In this document: one piece after another, positions 23,605 to 35,306 of the stretch | How positions within the stretch are numbered: position 1 is the first letter of the stretch | How the letters are laid out: every line of letters begins with the position of its first letter | NCBI RefSeq assembly: GCF_000975265.2 | Contig: NZ_CP083405.1 | Location: 1,488,001 to 1,552,000, forward strand | DNA from: Mycobacterium lepromatosis | GTDB lineage: Bacteria; Actinomycetota; Actinomycetes; Mycobacteriales; Mycobacteriaceae | Reading direction: 5' to 3' | Length of the DNA stretch: 64,000 bases | The notes under the pieces: generated by a model | What the model was told of the DNA's origin: nothing | Seen by the model: only the letters and a program-made list of their open reading frames with translations | The model's database searches: none | Program-made: the position numbers and the translations under genes

Positions 23605-24258
23605 ATGAATGAGGTTTTCAATTGTGCTGACCCGGACCAGCGTGCGCGCGGGATCGCTTCGGCCGTCGCGGCACTCAAGGGTGGCCGACTGGTTGTCATG
23701 CCGACGGACACCGTCTACGGCATCGGCGCCGACGCCTTCGACCGCGCTGCAGTGGCCGCACTGCTGTCGGCTAAGGGACGAGGACGTGACATGCCGGTGG
23801 GTGTCCTAGTGGGCTCCTGGCACACCATTGAAGGTCTGGTCTATACGATGCCTAACGGGGCCCGTGAGCTGATCCGTGCATTCTGGCCGGGCGCGCTGAG
23901 CCTGGTGGTGGTGCAAGCGCCATCGTTGAACTGGGATCTCGGCGATGCGCGCGGCACCGTGATGCTGCGAATGCCGTTGCATCCGGTTGCCATCGAATTA
24001 TTGTGTAAGGTCGGGCCGATGGCGGTTTCTAGTGCCAACATCTCCGGTCAGCCGGCAGCGGCCGACGCCGACGAAGCGCGGAGTCAACTTGGAAAGCTGG
24101 TCGGAGTCTACCTCGATGCCGGTCCGTCCGCGCAGCAGGCCGCCTCGACTATCGTCGACCTGACTGAAGCAACCCCGCGGATCCTGCGGCCCGGTCCAGT
24201 GAGCGTTGCGCGGATCGCGGAGGTGCTGGGGGTGGCTCCCGCGAGTCTGATCGCCTAA
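23605..24258 (+). CDS. Threonylcarbamoyl-AMP synthase (TsaC/Sua5 type)
   Basis: A 217-residue YrdC-domain protein (Rv1301-like). It makes L-threonylcarbamoyladenylate from threonine, bicarbonate and ATP for the t6A37 modification of tRNA. The signature is VVMPTDTVYGIGADAF. SSANISGQPAAADADEA near the C-terminus is the other conserved segment. I chose ATG 23605; an in-frame GTG at 23596 lies too close to the GAGGAG ribosome-binding site. It follows prmC by 15 bases. Confidence 0.93.
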   Translation: MNEVFNCADPDQRARGIASAVAALKGGRLVVMPTDTVYGIGADAFDRAAVAALLSAKGRGRDMPVGVLVGSWHTIEGLVYTMPNGARELIRAFWPGALSLVVVQAPSLNWDLGDARGTVMLRMPLHPVAIELLCKVGPMAVSSANISGQPAAADADEARSQLGKLVGVYLDAGPSAQQAASTIVDLTEATPRILRPGPVSVARIAEVLGVAPASLIA

Positions 24259-24287
24259 CTGGTCGGCGCGGTTAGTCGGGTCTCAGA

Positions 24288-25484
24288 TTGGTACAGTACG
24301 TTCGCGAGATGTCCAGCGACCTAGCCAGCTTTGCCAGTGGTTTGCTCGCCTTGGATCGTGGCGCTGGTGTTCCGCTGCGTGAGCTTGCATTGGTCGGCCT
24401 GACCGCCGCGATCATCACTTATTTCGCAACTGGGCTGGTAAGGGTGTTAGCCACCCGCTTGGAAGCGGTCGCCTATCCGCGTGAACGCGATGTTCATGTG
24501 ACACCAACCCCACGGATGGGTGGGTTGGCCATGTATCTCGGCGTTTTGGCTGCTGTCTTTCTGGCGTCTCAGCTTCCGGCGCTTACCCGCGGGTTCGTCT
24601 ATTCCTCGGGTATGCCCGCGGTACTGGTGGCTGGTGCGGTGATCACGGGTATCGGGCTGATCGACGACCGTTGGGGTCTGGACGCACTGACGAAGTTTGC
24701 GGGTCAGATCACCGCGGCCAGCGTGCTGGTCACCATGGGCGTTGTTTGGAGCGTCCTCTATATCCCGCTGGGTGGCGTCGGCACTATCGTGTTGGATCAG
24801 ACATCCTCGATTTTGCTCACCTTGGCGCTGACCGTGTCGATCGTTAATGCGATTAACTTCGTCGACGGACTCGACGGACTGGCCGCCGGGTTGGGGCTCA
24901 TTACCGCGATGGCAATTTGCATATTCTCAGTTGGCTTGCTCCGTGACCACGGCGGTGACGTGTTGTTTTATCCGCCGGCGGTGATTTCGGTGGTGCTTGC
25001 GGGCTCCTGTCTGGGTTTCCTGCCGCACAATTTTCACCGGGCCAAGATTTTTATGGGTGATTCCGGGTCTATGTTGGTTGGTCTGATGCTCGCGGCGGCT
25101 TCTACGACCGCTGCTGGACCGATCTCGCAGAACGCTTACGGCGCTCGCGATGTGTTTGCTCTGCTGTCGCCGTTCCTGTTGGTGGTGGCGGTTATGTTTG
25201 TGCCTATGCTCGACTTGCTGTTGGCGATCGTGCGTCGTACTCGCGCGGGTCGTAGCGCCTTTAGCCCCGACAAGATGCATTTGCACCATCGGCTGCTGCA
25301 GATCGGACACTCGCATCGGCGTGTGGTGCTACTGATCTACCTCTGGGTGGGTATCGTCGCATTCGGTGTGGCGAGCACGATTTTCTTCAACCCGCGTCAC
25401 ACCGGCGCGGTCATGTTGGGCGCACTTGTGATCGCTGGCATGGCGACGGTGATCCCGCTGCTGCGCCGCCGCGACAATTATTAG
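24288..25484 (+). CDS. wecA: Decaprenyl-phosphate N-acetylglucosaminyl-1-phosphate transferase
   Basis: A polytopic membrane enzyme of about 398 residues (Rv1302, also called rfe). It transfers GlcNAc-1-phosphate to decaprenyl phosphate, the first step of the linker joining arabinogalactan to peptidoglycan. Family motifs are present: GLIDDRWGLDALTKF, NAINFVDGLDGLAAG, IFMGDSGSM and the His-rich DKMHLHHRLLQIGHSHRR. There are about eleven hydrophobic segments. The start is TTG 24288 (by analogy with M. tuberculosis) or ATG 24309. Confidence 0.95.
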   Translation: MVQYVREMSSDLASFASGLLALDRGAGVPLRELALVGLTAAIITYFATGLVRVLATRLEAVAYPRERDVHVTPTPRMGGLAMYLGVLAAVFLASQLPALTRGFVYSSGMPAVLVAGAVITGIGLIDDRWGLDALTKFAGQITAASVLVTMGVVWSVLYIPLGGVGTIVLDQTSSILLTLALTVSIVNAINFVDGLDGLAAGLGLITAMAICIFSVGLLRDHGGDVLFYPPAVISVVLAGSCLGFLPHNFHRAKIFMGDSGSMLVGLMLAAASTTAAGPISQNAYGARDVFALLSPFLLVVAVMFVPMLDLLLAIVRRTRAGRSAFSPDKMHLHHRLLQIGHSHRRVVLLIYLWVGIVAFGVASTIFFNPRHTGAVMLGALVIAGMATVIPLLRRRDNY

Positions 25485-25764
25485 TATTTAGGGCGACAAC
25501 ATATTAGGACAACGAATAGGGAATTCTACTACAGGTAGTAGTGACGCCTATCGTGTGGTACGCTGCAGTCAGAACCTCGAAACAAATCTTGTGGGTTGCC
25601 GCCCCTGCGTATTGGATGCTTGTTCGAGTGCGCTGCTTCACGACCGACACAGGGAGAGCTGCCCCTTGGGTAATTCCAGAGCGACGGTTGCGATACGCTC
25701 TGCGGGCCACTGATCGGTCGGTTGAGTGGTTATGGTTCTATCAACCCGGGATTGAGGTAGCTCA
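25485..25764. other. Upstream region of the ATP synthase operon
   Basis: 280 bases between wecA and the first gene of the ATP synthase operon. It should contain the operon promoter. A clear dyad lies at 25526-25541. An open frame of 75 codons (25541-25768) runs through but shows no known features and is probably chance. Confidence 0.5.
25526..25541. promoter_or_regulatory. Dyad CTACTAC-AG-GTAGTAG, candidate operator
   Basis: Two perfect seven-base half-sites separated by two bases, about 225 bases upstream of the ATP synthase operon. The half-sites look like those of BlaI/MecI repressors (TACTAC). M. tuberculosis BlaI (Rv1846c) is reported to bind upstream of the ATP synthase genes. However, the spacing I recall for BlaI sites is four bases rather than two, so the assignment is tentative. 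Confidence 0.45.
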
Positions 25765-26229
25765 GTGACGACATCAGCGCAGAACGCGCCGTTGGTATTT
25801 CCCGCTGTTGTTTTCCGTCCGGTTCGACTTTTTATCATCAGCATTGTCTTCACCGGGTTAGCGATGTTCGCTGCCGGTTTGTCCGGTCATCTAATGGTCG
25901 CCGTCTTCTTTGGCATCGGGCTGTTACTAGGTTTGTTCAACGCTCTCTTGGTGCGGTGTTCAGTCGAGTCGATCACGGCTCAAGACCATCCGCTGAAAAG
26001 ATCAATGGCGCTTAATTCTGCGTCACGGTTAGCGATCATCACTGTCCTCGGGTTGATCATCGCATACGCTTTTCGCCCGGCTGGCTTAGGCGTGGTGTTC
26101 GGGTTGGCGCTGTTTCAGGTGCTACTGGTGTTATCGACCATGCTGCCGTTCTGGATGAAGAAGCCCCGTCTCGGGGAAGCGGATAGCGGTGTACTCAAAG
26201 GATCAGTAGGTGAGGAGCAGCTGCAATGA
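25765..26229 (+). CDS. AtpI-like membrane protein at head of ATP synthase operon (Rv1303-like)
   Basis: A 154-residue protein with about four membrane segments (for example [18 protein letters not shown] and [20 protein letters not shown]). Its position before atpB and its topology suggest an AtpI-like assembly or accessory factor for the c-ring, as proposed for Rv1303. GTG start at 25765. Its stop overlaps the atpB start by four bases, so it is coupled to the operon. Function is inferred from context. Confidence 0.88.
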   Translation: MTTSAQNAPLVFPAVVFRPVRLFIISIVFTGLAMFAAGLSGHLMVAVFFGIGLLLGLFNALLVRCSVESITAQDHPLKRSMALNSASRLAIITVLGLIIAYAFRPAGLGVVFGLALFQVLLVLSTMLPFWMKKPRLGEADSGVLKGSVGEEQLQ

Positions 26230-26981
26230 CTGAGACGATCCTGGCCGGAGGTCAAATCGAGGTCGGCGAGCACCACACCACCACCTGGTTTGGGATGGCC
26301 GTCAACACCGATACGGTGCTCTCCACTGCGATCACGGCGGCGATCGTAATCGCACTGGCTTTCTTTTTGCGTACCAAGGTCACCTCAACAGGCGTTCCTG
26401 GTGGTGTGCAGTTGTTCTGGGAGGCGATCACGGTACAGATGCGCACCCAGATCGAGAGCGCTATCGGCATGCGTATTGCCCCGTTCGTACTTCCGTTGGT
26501 GGTCACGATCTTCGTGTTCATCCTGATTTCCAACTGGCTCTCGGTGCTGCCGCTGCAATACACCAACGCAGATGGGCACACCACCGAGGTGCTCAACTCG
26601 GCGGCGGCCGATATCAATTACGTTCTGGCGCTGGCGCTTTTCGTCTTTGTCTGCTACCACTTGGCGGGCATTTGGCGTCGCGGCATTGTCGGACACCCAG
26701 TGGCGGTGCTTAAAGGTCACGTGGCGTTCCTGGCGCCGATTAACCTGGTCGAAGAAATCGCAAAGCCGATTTCGTTGTCGCTTCGACTTTTCGGCAATAT
26801 CTTCGCCGGAGGGATCCTGGTTGCCCTGATCGCACTGTTCCCTCCTTACATTATGTGGGCGCCGAACGCGATCTGGAAGTCGTTCGACCTGTTCGTCGGC
26901 GCCATTCAAGCATTCATTTTCTCAATTCTGACCATCTTGTATTTCAGTCAAGCCATGGAGGTTGATGACCATCATGACTAA
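26226..26981 (+). CDS. atpB: ATP synthase subunit a
   Basis: A 251-residue membrane subunit of Fo forming the two proton half-channels against the c-ring. The essential arginine lies in [15 protein letters not shown], and a preceding helix carries NLVEEIAKP. Five to six hydrophobic helices are seen. The C-terminus ends with an acidic/His tail. A 27-codon frame of unclear status overlaps its last codons. Confidence 0.97.
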   Translation: MTETILAGGQIEVGEHHTTTWFGMAVNTDTVLSTAITAAIVIALAFFLRTKVTSTGVPGGVQLFWEAITVQMRTQIESAIGMRIAPFVLPLVVTIFVFILISNWLSVLPLQYTNADGHTTEVLNSAAADINYVLALALFVFVCYHLAGIWRRGIVGHPVAVLKGHVAFLAPINLVEEIAKPISLSLRLFGNIFAGGILVALIALFPPYIMWAPNAIWKSFDLFVGAIQAFIFSILTILYFSQAMEVDDHHD

Positions 26982-27048
26982 AAACACCACGAATTATCCT
27001 GGCCCACAAGCCACTACTTCAAGCCAGGTAGACCGCTACCAGATGTAA

Positions 27049-27306
<258 letters not shown>

Positions 27307-27327
27307 TTTGGTTGTGACGGGTTGTCA

Positions 27328-27840
27328 ATGTGTGAAGTGAGCACGATCTTTCTTGCCGTCAGTCAGACAGCAGAGGAAGGCAAGAGTAGCAACTTCCTCC
27401 TCCCGAACGGCACCTTCTTTTTCGTGCTGGCCATTTTCCTAGTGGTACTTGGCGTGATCGGCACTTTTGTTGTGCCGCCGATACTGAAGGTACTGCGGGA
27501 ACGCGACGCTATGATTGCCAAAACCCTTGCCGACAAAAAGATGTCGGCCGAGCAATTCGCTGCCGCCCAGGCTGACTACGAAGCAGCCATGAAGGAAGCG
27601 CGAGTCCAGGCGTCGTTTTTGCGAGACAATGCCCGAGCAGAGGGACGTAAGTCCATCGAAGAAGCGCGTGCCAGCGCGGAGCAGCACGTAATGTCGACGT
27701 TGCAAATTGCAGGCGAGCAACTAAAGCGGGAGCGAGACGCGGTGGAACTGGATCTGCGCGCCAACGCAGGCGTCATGTCGGCGATCCTGGCCAGTCGAAT
27801 CCTGGGCGTTGACATCACCTCCTCCTCTGTGACGAGATAG
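27328..27840 (+). CDS. atpF: ATP synthase subunit b
   Basis: A 170-residue stator subunit: one membrane helix ([20 protein letters not shown]) followed by a long charged coiled coil. ATG 27328 ([11 protein letters not shown]) aligns with the M. tuberculosis start; a TTG six bases earlier is also in frame. It pairs with the b-like part of the following atpH product to form the peripheral stalk. Confidence 0.95.
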   Translation: MCEVSTIFLAVSQTAEEGKSSNFLLPNGTFFFVLAIFLVVLGVIGTFVVPPILKVLRERDAMIAKTLADKKMSAEQFAAAQADYEAAMKEARVQASFLRDNARAEGRKSIEEARASAEQHVMSTLQIAGEQLKRERDAVELDLRANAGVMSAILASRILGVDITSSSVTR

Positions 27841-27845
27841 CGCCA

Positions 27846-29186
27846 ATGTCAACATTCATCGGCCAGTTGGTGGGTTTCGCTGCCATCGTCTATCTGGTGT
27901 GGCGGTATGTAGTGCCGCCGATGTGCCGTTTGATGAGAGTTCAGCGGGACGTGGTGCGCCAACAGTTGACCGAGGCGGCCGAAGCCGCAGATCGGCTGGT
28001 TGAAGCCAGCCAGGCCCACACCAAGGCCACCGAAGACGCTAAGCTCGAGGCCCAGCGTGTCGTCGAAGAGGCTGTCGAAGACGCCAAGCGCATTGTTGAA
28101 CAATTGCAAGCCCAGGCTGATGTCGAGGCGGAACGCATCAAGGTACAGGGAGCCCGCCAAGTCGAAATGCTACAGACACAGTTGACCTGTCAGCTTCGCC
28201 TGAAGTTTGGCCACGAATCTGTGCGCCAGGCAGCAGAATTGGTGCGCAATCACGTTGCCGATGTGGCGCAGCAGTCAGCCACTGTTGATCGCTTCCTCGA
28301 TGACCTCGATGCCATGACTCCTAAGGTCGCCGACGTTGAGTATCCGTTGTTGGCGAAGATGCGTTCGGCCAGTCGGCGGGCGCTGGTCAACGTGGCGGAT
28401 CGGTTCGGCGCCATCGCCAAGAGTCTGGACAATCAAGCGCTATTTACCTTGGCCGGCGAACTGGTGTCGGTTGCCAAAATGGTGTACCGCGAAATCATGG
28501 TGACTCGATATCTCACCGTACCCGTCGAGGATGCGTCGCCCCGGGTCAAGTTGATCGAGCGATTGGTATCCGCCCATGTCGGCGACCCGACGATGGAGGT
28601 ACTGCGAGCAGCCGTATCGAAGCATTGGTCGGCCAACGCCGACCTGATCGATGCCCTCGAACACATCTCGCGCCAAGCGCTATTGGAAGTCGCCGAACGT
28701 GACGACCAAATTGACGAGGTCAAAGACCAGCTGTTCCAGTTTTCCCGCATTCTCGACGTTGTGCCGCGACTTGCCAGCTTATTGGATGACTACGCGGTGC
28801 CAGCCGACGGTCGGGTTCGGTTGCTGCACAATGTGCTGCAGAGCGCGAGCAGCGTGGTCAACCCGATCGCGGTCGCCCTGTTGTCCCAGACAGTCGAGCT
28901 ATTAAGAGGTGAACCTGCCGAGGAAGCCATACTGTTTTTGGCCGAAGTTGCCGTGGTTCGGCGTGGCGAAGTTGTAGCGCACGTCGGTGCGGCGGCCGAG
29001 ATCAGCGATGCTCAGCGCACGCGTCTTACCGAAGTGCTCAGCCGCATCTATGGCCATCCCGTGACCGTGCAGCTGCAAATCGATGCTGCATTGCTGGGTG
29101 GGCTCTCAATTGTGGTGGGCGACGAGGTGATCGACGGTACTCTCTCGTCTCGTCTGGTCGCCGCCGAGGCTACGTTACCCGACTGA
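27846..29186 (+). CDS. atpH: ATP synthase fused b-delta subunit
   Basis: A 446-residue fusion peculiar to mycobacteria and relatives. The N-terminal part has one membrane helix ([17 protein letters not shown]) and a b-type coiled coil to about residue 165. The C-terminal part is the delta subunit that caps the F1 head (VVARRGEV-type segment [13 protein letters not shown], then [19 protein letters not shown]). It starts five bases after atpF. The fusion explains why no separate delta gene is present. Confidence 0.96.
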   Translation: MSTFIGQLVGFAAIVYLVWRYVVPPMCRLMRVQRDVVRQQLTEAAEAADRLVEASQAHTKATEDAKLEAQRVVEEAVEDAKRIVEQLQAQADVEAERIKVQGARQVEMLQTQLTCQLRLKFGHESVRQAAELVRNHVADVAQQSATVDRFLDDLDAMTPKVADVEYPLLAKMRSASRRALVNVADRFGAIAKSLDNQALFTLAGELVSVAKMVYREIMVTRYLTVPVEDASPRVKLIERLVSAHVGDPTMEVLRAAVSKHWSANADLIDALEHISRQALLEVAERDDQIDEVKDQLFQFSRILDVVPRLASLLDDYAVPADGRVRLLHNVLQSASSVVNPIAVALLSQTVELLRGEPAEEAILFLAEVAVVRRGEVVAHVGAAAEISDAQRTRLTEVLSRIYGHPVTVQLQIDAALLGGLSIVVGDEVIDGTLSSRLVAAEATLPD

Positions 29187-29245
29187 ACACAACCTAGTCA
29201 CTAATCCGTGCGAAAGACGAAAATCAAGTAGGAAGACGAAAAGTC

Positions 29246-30910
29246 ATGACCGAGTTGACAATCTCCGCTGACGACATCCAGAACGCGATCGAAGAGTACG
29301 TAAGCTCTTTCACCGTTGACACGTTCCGTGAGGAAGTCGGTACAGTCGTCGATGTCGGGGACAGCATCGCGCACGTCGAGGGTTTGCCTTCCGTGATGAC
29401 CCAGGAGCTGCTCGAGTTCCCGGGTGGGATCCTGGGTGTCGCGCTGAACCTCAACGAACACAACGTTGGCGTGGTGATACTCGGTGACTTCGAGAACATC
29501 GAAGAAGGCCAACAGGTCAAGCGCACCGGCGACGTTCTCTCGGTCCCCGTGGGAGACGCGTTCATGGGGCGGGTGGTCAATCCGCTTGGCCAGCCGATCG
29601 ACGGACGCGGAGCTATCGAGGCCGAGACTCGGCGTGCGCTGGAACTTCAGGCGCCCTCGGTGGTCCAGCGGCAAAGTGTGAAAGAACCACTGCAAACCGG
29701 GATCAAGGCCATCGACGCGATGACTCCGATCGGTCGCGGACAGCGTCAGCTGATCATCGGCGACCGCAAGACCGGCAAGACTGCGGTGTGTGTTGACACC
29801 ATCCTTAACCAGCGTCAAAACTGGGAGAGCGGCGATCCCAAGAGGCAGGTGCGTTGCGTGTACGTGGCCATCGGGCAGAAAGGTACCACGATCGCTTCCG
29901 TTCGCCGCACTCTGGAGGAGGGCGGAGCGATGGAGTATACTACTATCGTTGCGGCGCCGGCATCAGATTCCGCTGGCTTCAAGTGGCTTGCGCCGTATAC
30001 GGGTTCGGCGATCGCTCAGCACTGGATGTACGACGGCAAGCATGTGCTAATCGTCTTCGACGACCTCACCAAGCAGGCTGAAGCATACCGTGCTATCTCC
30101 TTGCTATTGCGTCGTCCGCCGGGTCGTGAAGCCTATCCTGGCGATGTATTCTACTTACACTCGCGGCTGTTGGAGCGGTGCGCAAAGCTTGCCGACGACC
30201 TCGGTGGCGGCTCTCTGACGGGTTTACCGATCATCGAAACCAAAGCCAATGACATCTCGGCCTACATCCCGACCAACGTCATCTCAATCACCGACGGGCA
30301 GTGCTTCCTGGAGACCGACCTGTTCAACCAAGGGATCCGGCCGGCCATTAACGTCGGTGTCTCGGTGTCCCGGGTCGGCGGTGCGGCGCAGATCAAGGCC
30401 ATGAAGGAAGTGGCTGGCTCGCTGCGTCTGGACTTGTCGCAGTATAGTGAGCTGGAAGCTTTCGCTGCTTTTGCCTCGGACCTGGATGCCACCTCCAAGG
30501 CACAGCTGGAGCGCGGTGCACGGCTGGTCGAACTGCTCAAACAACCGCAGTACCAGCCCATGCCTGTCGAGGAGCAAGTGATCTCCATCTTTTTGGGCAC
30601 CGGCGGCCATCTGGACTCAGTGCCGGTCGAGGACGTCAGGCGGTTCGAAACCGAGCTGCTGGAGCACATTCGGGTCACACAAGAGGAAACCTTGACCGAG
30701 ATCCGGGAGAGTCAGAAGCTCACCGACGAAGCCGCCGATTCGCTCACTGAACTCATCAAAAGCTTCAAGAAGGGTTTCTCGGCAACCGGTGGTGCACCGG
30801 TGGTGTCCGACGAGCACGTCGAAGCCCTCGATGAGGAGAAGTTGGGCAAGGAATCGGTGCAAGTGTACAAGGCTATTCCGGCAAAGACTCCGAAGAAAAA
30901 GCAAAAATAG
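29246..30910 (+). CDS. atpA: ATP synthase subunit alpha
   Basis: A 554-residue non-catalytic nucleotide-binding subunit of F1. The P-loop is GDRKTGKTA, and the Walker B region is [18 protein letters not shown]. The family signature ends at [13 protein letters not shown]. The C-terminal extension of about 35 residues (from about residue 520, ending in a Lys-rich tail) is the mycobacteria-specific segment. It is reported to suppress ATP hydrolysis. Start ATG 29246 with GGAAGACGAAAAG upstream. Confidence 0.97.
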   Translation: MTELTISADDIQNAIEEYVSSFTVDTFREEVGTVVDVGDSIAHVEGLPSVMTQELLEFPGGILGVALNLNEHNVGVVILGDFENIEEGQQVKRTGDVLSVPVGDAFMGRVVNPLGQPIDGRGAIEAETRRALELQAPSVVQRQSVKEPLQTGIKAIDAMTPIGRGQRQLIIGDRKTGKTAVCVDTILNQRQNWESGDPKRQVRCVYVAIGQKGTTIASVRRTLEEGGAMEYTTIVAAPASDSAGFKWLAPYTGSAIAQHWMYDGKHVLIVFDDLTKQAEAYRAISLLLRRPPGREAYPGDVFYLHSRLLERCAKLADDLGGGSLTGLPIIETKANDISAYIPTNVISITDGQCFLETDLFNQGIRPAINVGVSVSRVGGAAQIKAMKEVAGSLRLDLSQYSELEAFAAFASDLDATSKAQLERGARLVELLKQPQYQPMPVEEQVISIFLGTGGHLDSVPVEDVRRFETELLEHIRVTQEETLTEIRESQKLTDEAADSLTELIKSFKKGFSATGGAPVVSDEHVEALDEEKLGKESVQVYKAIPAKTPKKKQK

Positions 30911-30941
30911 CACGCCCAGGTATATAACAGGTAATAGAGAT

Positions 30942-31838
30942 ATGGCTGCCACACTTCGCGAAGTGCGCGGACGGATCCGTTCAGCGGGCTCGATCAAGAA
31001 AATCACCAAGGCCCAGGAGCTGATCGCGACGTCGCGCATCGCCAGAGCGCAAGTTCGCCTGGAGTCCGCCCGACCTTACGCTGTCGATATCACCCGGATG
31101 CTCACTATTCTGGCTTCCGAGGCCGTTCTTGACCATCCATTGCTCGTCGAGCGCGCCGCACCCAAGCGTGCCGGCGTGTTGGTGGTGTCCTCCGACCGTG
31201 GTCTGTGTGGCGCTTACAACGCTAACATCTTCCGCCGCTCCGAGGAGTTATTTTCGCTGCTGCGGGCGGAAGGCAAGACGCCGATACTGTACGTGGTCGG
31301 CCGTAAAGCGTTGAATTACTACACTTTCCGTAACTGGGGCATCGCTGAGGCGTGGACTGGCTTTTCTGAACAACCCAAATATGAGAACGCCGCCAAAATC
31401 GCTTCAGGGTTGGTCGATGTATTCATGTTAGGAAGCAGCGAGAGCGGTGCAGGTGTAGATGAGCTGCACATCGTCTTCACTGAATTCAAATCGATGCTGT
31501 CGCAGTCGACCGAGGCACGCCGGATGGCTCCGATGGTCGTGGAATATGTCGAGAAGTCCAAGCTTCCGCACACTTTGTACTCGTTTGAGCCAGATGCCAC
31601 GACGCTGTTCGAAGCGTTGCTACCGCGCTACCTGACTACCCGCGTGTACGCCGCGATGCTTGAATCTGCGGCATCGGAGCTGGCTTCGCGCCAGCGGGCG
31701 ATGAAATCGGCAACCGACAACGCGGACGATCTGATCAAGGCTCTGACGTTGGAGGCAAATCGTGAGCGACAAGCCCAGATTACCCAAGAAATAAGCGAAA
31801 TCGTAGGCGGCGCAAATGCACTTGCCGATGCCCGCTAG
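30942..31838 (+). CDS. atpG: ATP synthase subunit gamma
   Basis: A 298-residue central-shaft subunit. It begins [20 protein letters not shown] and ends with the conserved [20 protein letters not shown] helix. These two long helices form the rotating coiled coil. An open frame extends 51 codons upstream into atpA, but ATG 30942 matches the family start. It lies between atpA and atpD, separated by about 30 bases on each side. Confidence 0.96.
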   Translation: MAATLREVRGRIRSAGSIKKITKAQELIATSRIARAQVRLESARPYAVDITRMLTILASEAVLDHPLLVERAAPKRAGVLVVSSDRGLCGAYNANIFRRSEELFSLLRAEGKTPILYVVGRKALNYYTFRNWGIAEAWTGFSEQPKYENAAKIASGLVDVFMLGSSESGAGVDELHIVFTEFKSMLSQSTEARRMAPMVVEYVEKSKLPHTLYSFEPDATTLFEALLPRYLTTRVYAAMLESAASELASRQRAMKSATDNADDLIKALTLEANRERQAQITQEISEIVGGANALADAR

Positions 31839-31842
31839 GTAG

Positions 31843-33321
<1,479 letters not shown>

Positions 33322-33353
33322 CCCGGTCCAGCTAACAGCGAAAGGTGTTATGC

Positions 33354-33719
33354 ATGGCCGAACTGAACATTGAGATCGTTGCTGTTGACCGAAAGATTTG
33401 GTCGGGCAAGGGCACATTTTTGTTTGCCCGCACCACCGCCGGCGAGATAGGCATCCTGCCTCGCCATATCCCCGTGGTGGCTCAATTGGTCGACGACAAC
33501 ATAGTGCGCATCGAACGGGAAGGCGAAAAAGATCTGCGTGTCGCAGTGTACGGCGGCTTTTTGTCGGTGACTGAGGCAAGGGTCAGCATTCTCGCCGAAT
33601 CCGCCGAATTCGAGTCGGAGATCGACGGGAATGCTGCCAAGCAGGATGCTGAGTCTGACGACCCATGTATCGCCGCCAGGGGTCGTGCCCGATTGCGTGC
33701 CGTCGGCGCGATCGACTAG
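33354..33719 (+). CDS. atpC: ATP synthase subunit epsilon
   Basis: A 121-residue subunit linking the rotor to the c-ring. It begins [20 protein letters not shown] and has the conserved [16 protein letters not shown] beta-sandwich segment. The C-terminal helical part is short, as in other mycobacteria. ATG 33354 is preferred over a start three codons upstream; a GAAAGG ribosome-binding site lies before it. It is the last gene of the operon proper, followed six bases later by a DUF2550 gene. Confidence 0.96.
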   Translation: MAELNIEIVAVDRKIWSGKGTFLFARTTAGEIGILPRHIPVVAQLVDDNIVRIEREGEKDLRVAVYGGFLSVTEARVSILAESAEFESEIDGNAAKQDAESDDPCIAARGRARLRAVGAID

Positions 33720-33725
33720 CCATCG

Positions 33726-34169
33726 ATGAGCGCGTCCATGGTCGGCATGGTCGTGCTCGTCGTCACGTTGGGTGCATCGGTCCTTGCTCTGAGCTATCGA
33801 TTATGGAAACTGCGTCAGGGCGGCACGGCTGGGATCATGCGAGACATCCCGGCGGTCGGAGGCCATGGCTGGCGCCATGGCGTAATCCGTTATAGGGGTG
33901 AGGAAGCCACCTTTTACCGGTTGTCCAGTCTCCGGTTGTGGCCAGATCGCCGGCTGAGCCGACGGGGTGTTGAGATTGTGGCTCGGCGTGGCCCGCGCGG
34001 CGATGAGTTCGATATTATGACCGACAAGATCGTCGTGTTGGAACTGCGCGATACGACGCAAGGTCGCAGGTCAGGATACGAGATCGCTCTCGATCAGGGC
34101 GCACTGGCTGCGTTCCTGTCGTGGCTGGAGTCCCGACCTTCACTGCGCACACGGCGTCGCAGCGTCTGA
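33726..34169 (+). CDS. DUF2550 membrane-anchored protein (Rv1312-like)
   Basis: A 147-residue protein with one N-terminal membrane segment (MVVLVVTLGASVLALSYRLW). A conserved cytoplasmic domain follows (GHGWRHGVIRYRGEEATFYRLSSLR, split here as GWRHGVIRYRG and FYRLSSLRLWPDRRLSRRG). It occurs behind atpC in mycobacteria and is probably co-transcribed with it. Its function is not known to me. Frame and start (ATG six bases after atpC) are clear. Confidence 0.88.
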   Translation: MSASMVGMVVLVVTLGASVLALSYRLWKLRQGGTAGIMRDIPAVGGHGWRHGVIRYRGEEATFYRLSSLRLWPDRRLSRRGVEIVARRGPRGDEFDIMTDKIVVLELRDTTQGRRSGYEIALDQGALAAFLSWLESRPSLRTRRRSV

Positions 34170-34643
34170 AGCAGCCTGTCCGGGACATTTAAGTACTCGA
34201 ACGGGCCTGCCCAAGGCGTGACGGTTTGGTATTCGTACTCTTCGGGCTGCACATCTCGCACTGTTTCGCCGAATTGTCAGCGATGGCCGTTGAGGATCCG
34301 CGACAGTGCATTCTCGTTCGTCGTACACGTGGTCGGTGGAAGGCTTTAACACCCTGGCTCCGGCAGCCACGGTCCGCTCAAACTGGGTGTCCACGTCATC
34401 GACCCGGACCTTGGTGACGTGTGTCACCGTGTTAGCTTTGGATGGTTGTTGTTCGCTCCGCATATCGGCTACGGTCATTGCGCCGTCTGCGACGATATAC
34501 AGCTGTGACCGGTGGTTCTCGTTGATCCACGTCTTCTCAAACGAAGCCGAAGGCCATGGTGAGTTACTAGATCGCTGCGCATATGCCCGGCTAGACGAGT
34601 GCGGGATAACGGTCGCCGGAAGAATCGGCCGATTGTTTTTCAA
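34170..34643 (-). pseudogene. VOC-family (glyoxalase-like) remnant
   Basis: A minus-strand frame from 34643 reads VTHVTKVRVDDVDTQFERTV and GARVLKPSTDHVYDERE, characteristic of vicinal oxygen chelate proteins. A one-base shift near 34290 moves the rest (GETVRDVQPEEYEYQTV) into another frame. The remaining sequence runs to the convergent end of the DUF2550 gene. The N-terminal half is poorly matched and may also be damaged. No function can be assigned. Confidence 0.75.
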
Positions 34644-34677
34644 GGTAATCCTTCTGTGTTGCTACAGCTTTTGCCAA

Positions 34678-35253
34678 TCAACCGCCCGGTCGCCACAACA
34701 CATCATTGCCTGTATTGGCCACCCGTGACAAGATAAAGAGCAGATCCGACAGTCGGTTCAGGTATTTCGCGGGTAAAACACTGACCACTCCCGGGTGAGC
34801 GTCGACAGCGGCCCACGCCGACCGTTCGGCTCGACGCGCCACGGTGCGAGCGACGTGCAATAGCGCTGACAACGACGAACCACCTGGTAACACAAAAGAG
34901 TTCAGTGTTGATAACGGTTTGTTATATGCGTCGCACCACTCTTCAATCCGATCAATGTATGCTTGGGTGATTCGTAGCTGGGGATGTTTGGGATTTCCCG
35001 CCGAGTCTTGCGTGGGGGTGGATAGGTCTGCGCCGGCGTCGAACAAGTCATTTTGGATCTGTTTCAGTACACAAGTGATTTCTTGGTCGGGATCCCCCAG
35101 GGCAAGTGCGACGCCGATCGCGGAGTTGGTTTCGTCGCAATCCGCGTACGCCACGAGACGAAGATCGGTTTTCGCGACCCGTGAGAAATCGCTCAACCCC
35201 GTCGTCCCGTCGTCGCCGGTTCGTGTGTAGATGCGGGTAAGATGTACTGCCAT
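34678..35253 (-). CDS. Cob(I)alamin adenosyltransferase, PduO type (Rv1314c-like)
   Basis: A 191-residue ATP:cob(I)alamin adenosyltransferase that makes adenosylcobalamin and may deliver it to methylmalonyl-CoA mutase. The nucleotide-binding N-terminus RIYTRTGDDGTTGL, the VLPGGSSLSALLHVARTVARRAER helix region (here within SALLHVARTVARRAERS) and LNRLSDLLFILSR are diagnostic. I chose ATG 35253 over a start two codons upstream. It is divergent from murA. Retention fits the epimerase gene at 47761, which belongs to the same propionate pathway. Confidence 0.94.
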   Translation of the reverse strand: MAVHLTRIYTRTGDDGTTGLSDFSRVAKTDLRLVAYADCDETNSAIGVALALGDPDQEITCVLKQIQNDLFDAGADLSTPTQDSAGNPKHPQLRITQAYIDRIEEWCDAYNKPLSTLNSFVLPGGSSLSALLHVARTVARRAERSAWAAVDAHPGVVSVLPAKYLNRLSDLLFILSRVANTGNDVLWRPGG

Positions 35254-35306
35254 GACCAAACGGTACTCGGCTGACTAGCAGATACCGCTTCACTAGACTA
35301 ACCCGG

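Noticed and set aside
25541..25768. 75-codon plus-strand frame overlapping the start of the Rv1303-like gene
   Set aside because: No recognisable motif, membrane pattern or ribosome-binding site; it lies in the operon's promoter region.
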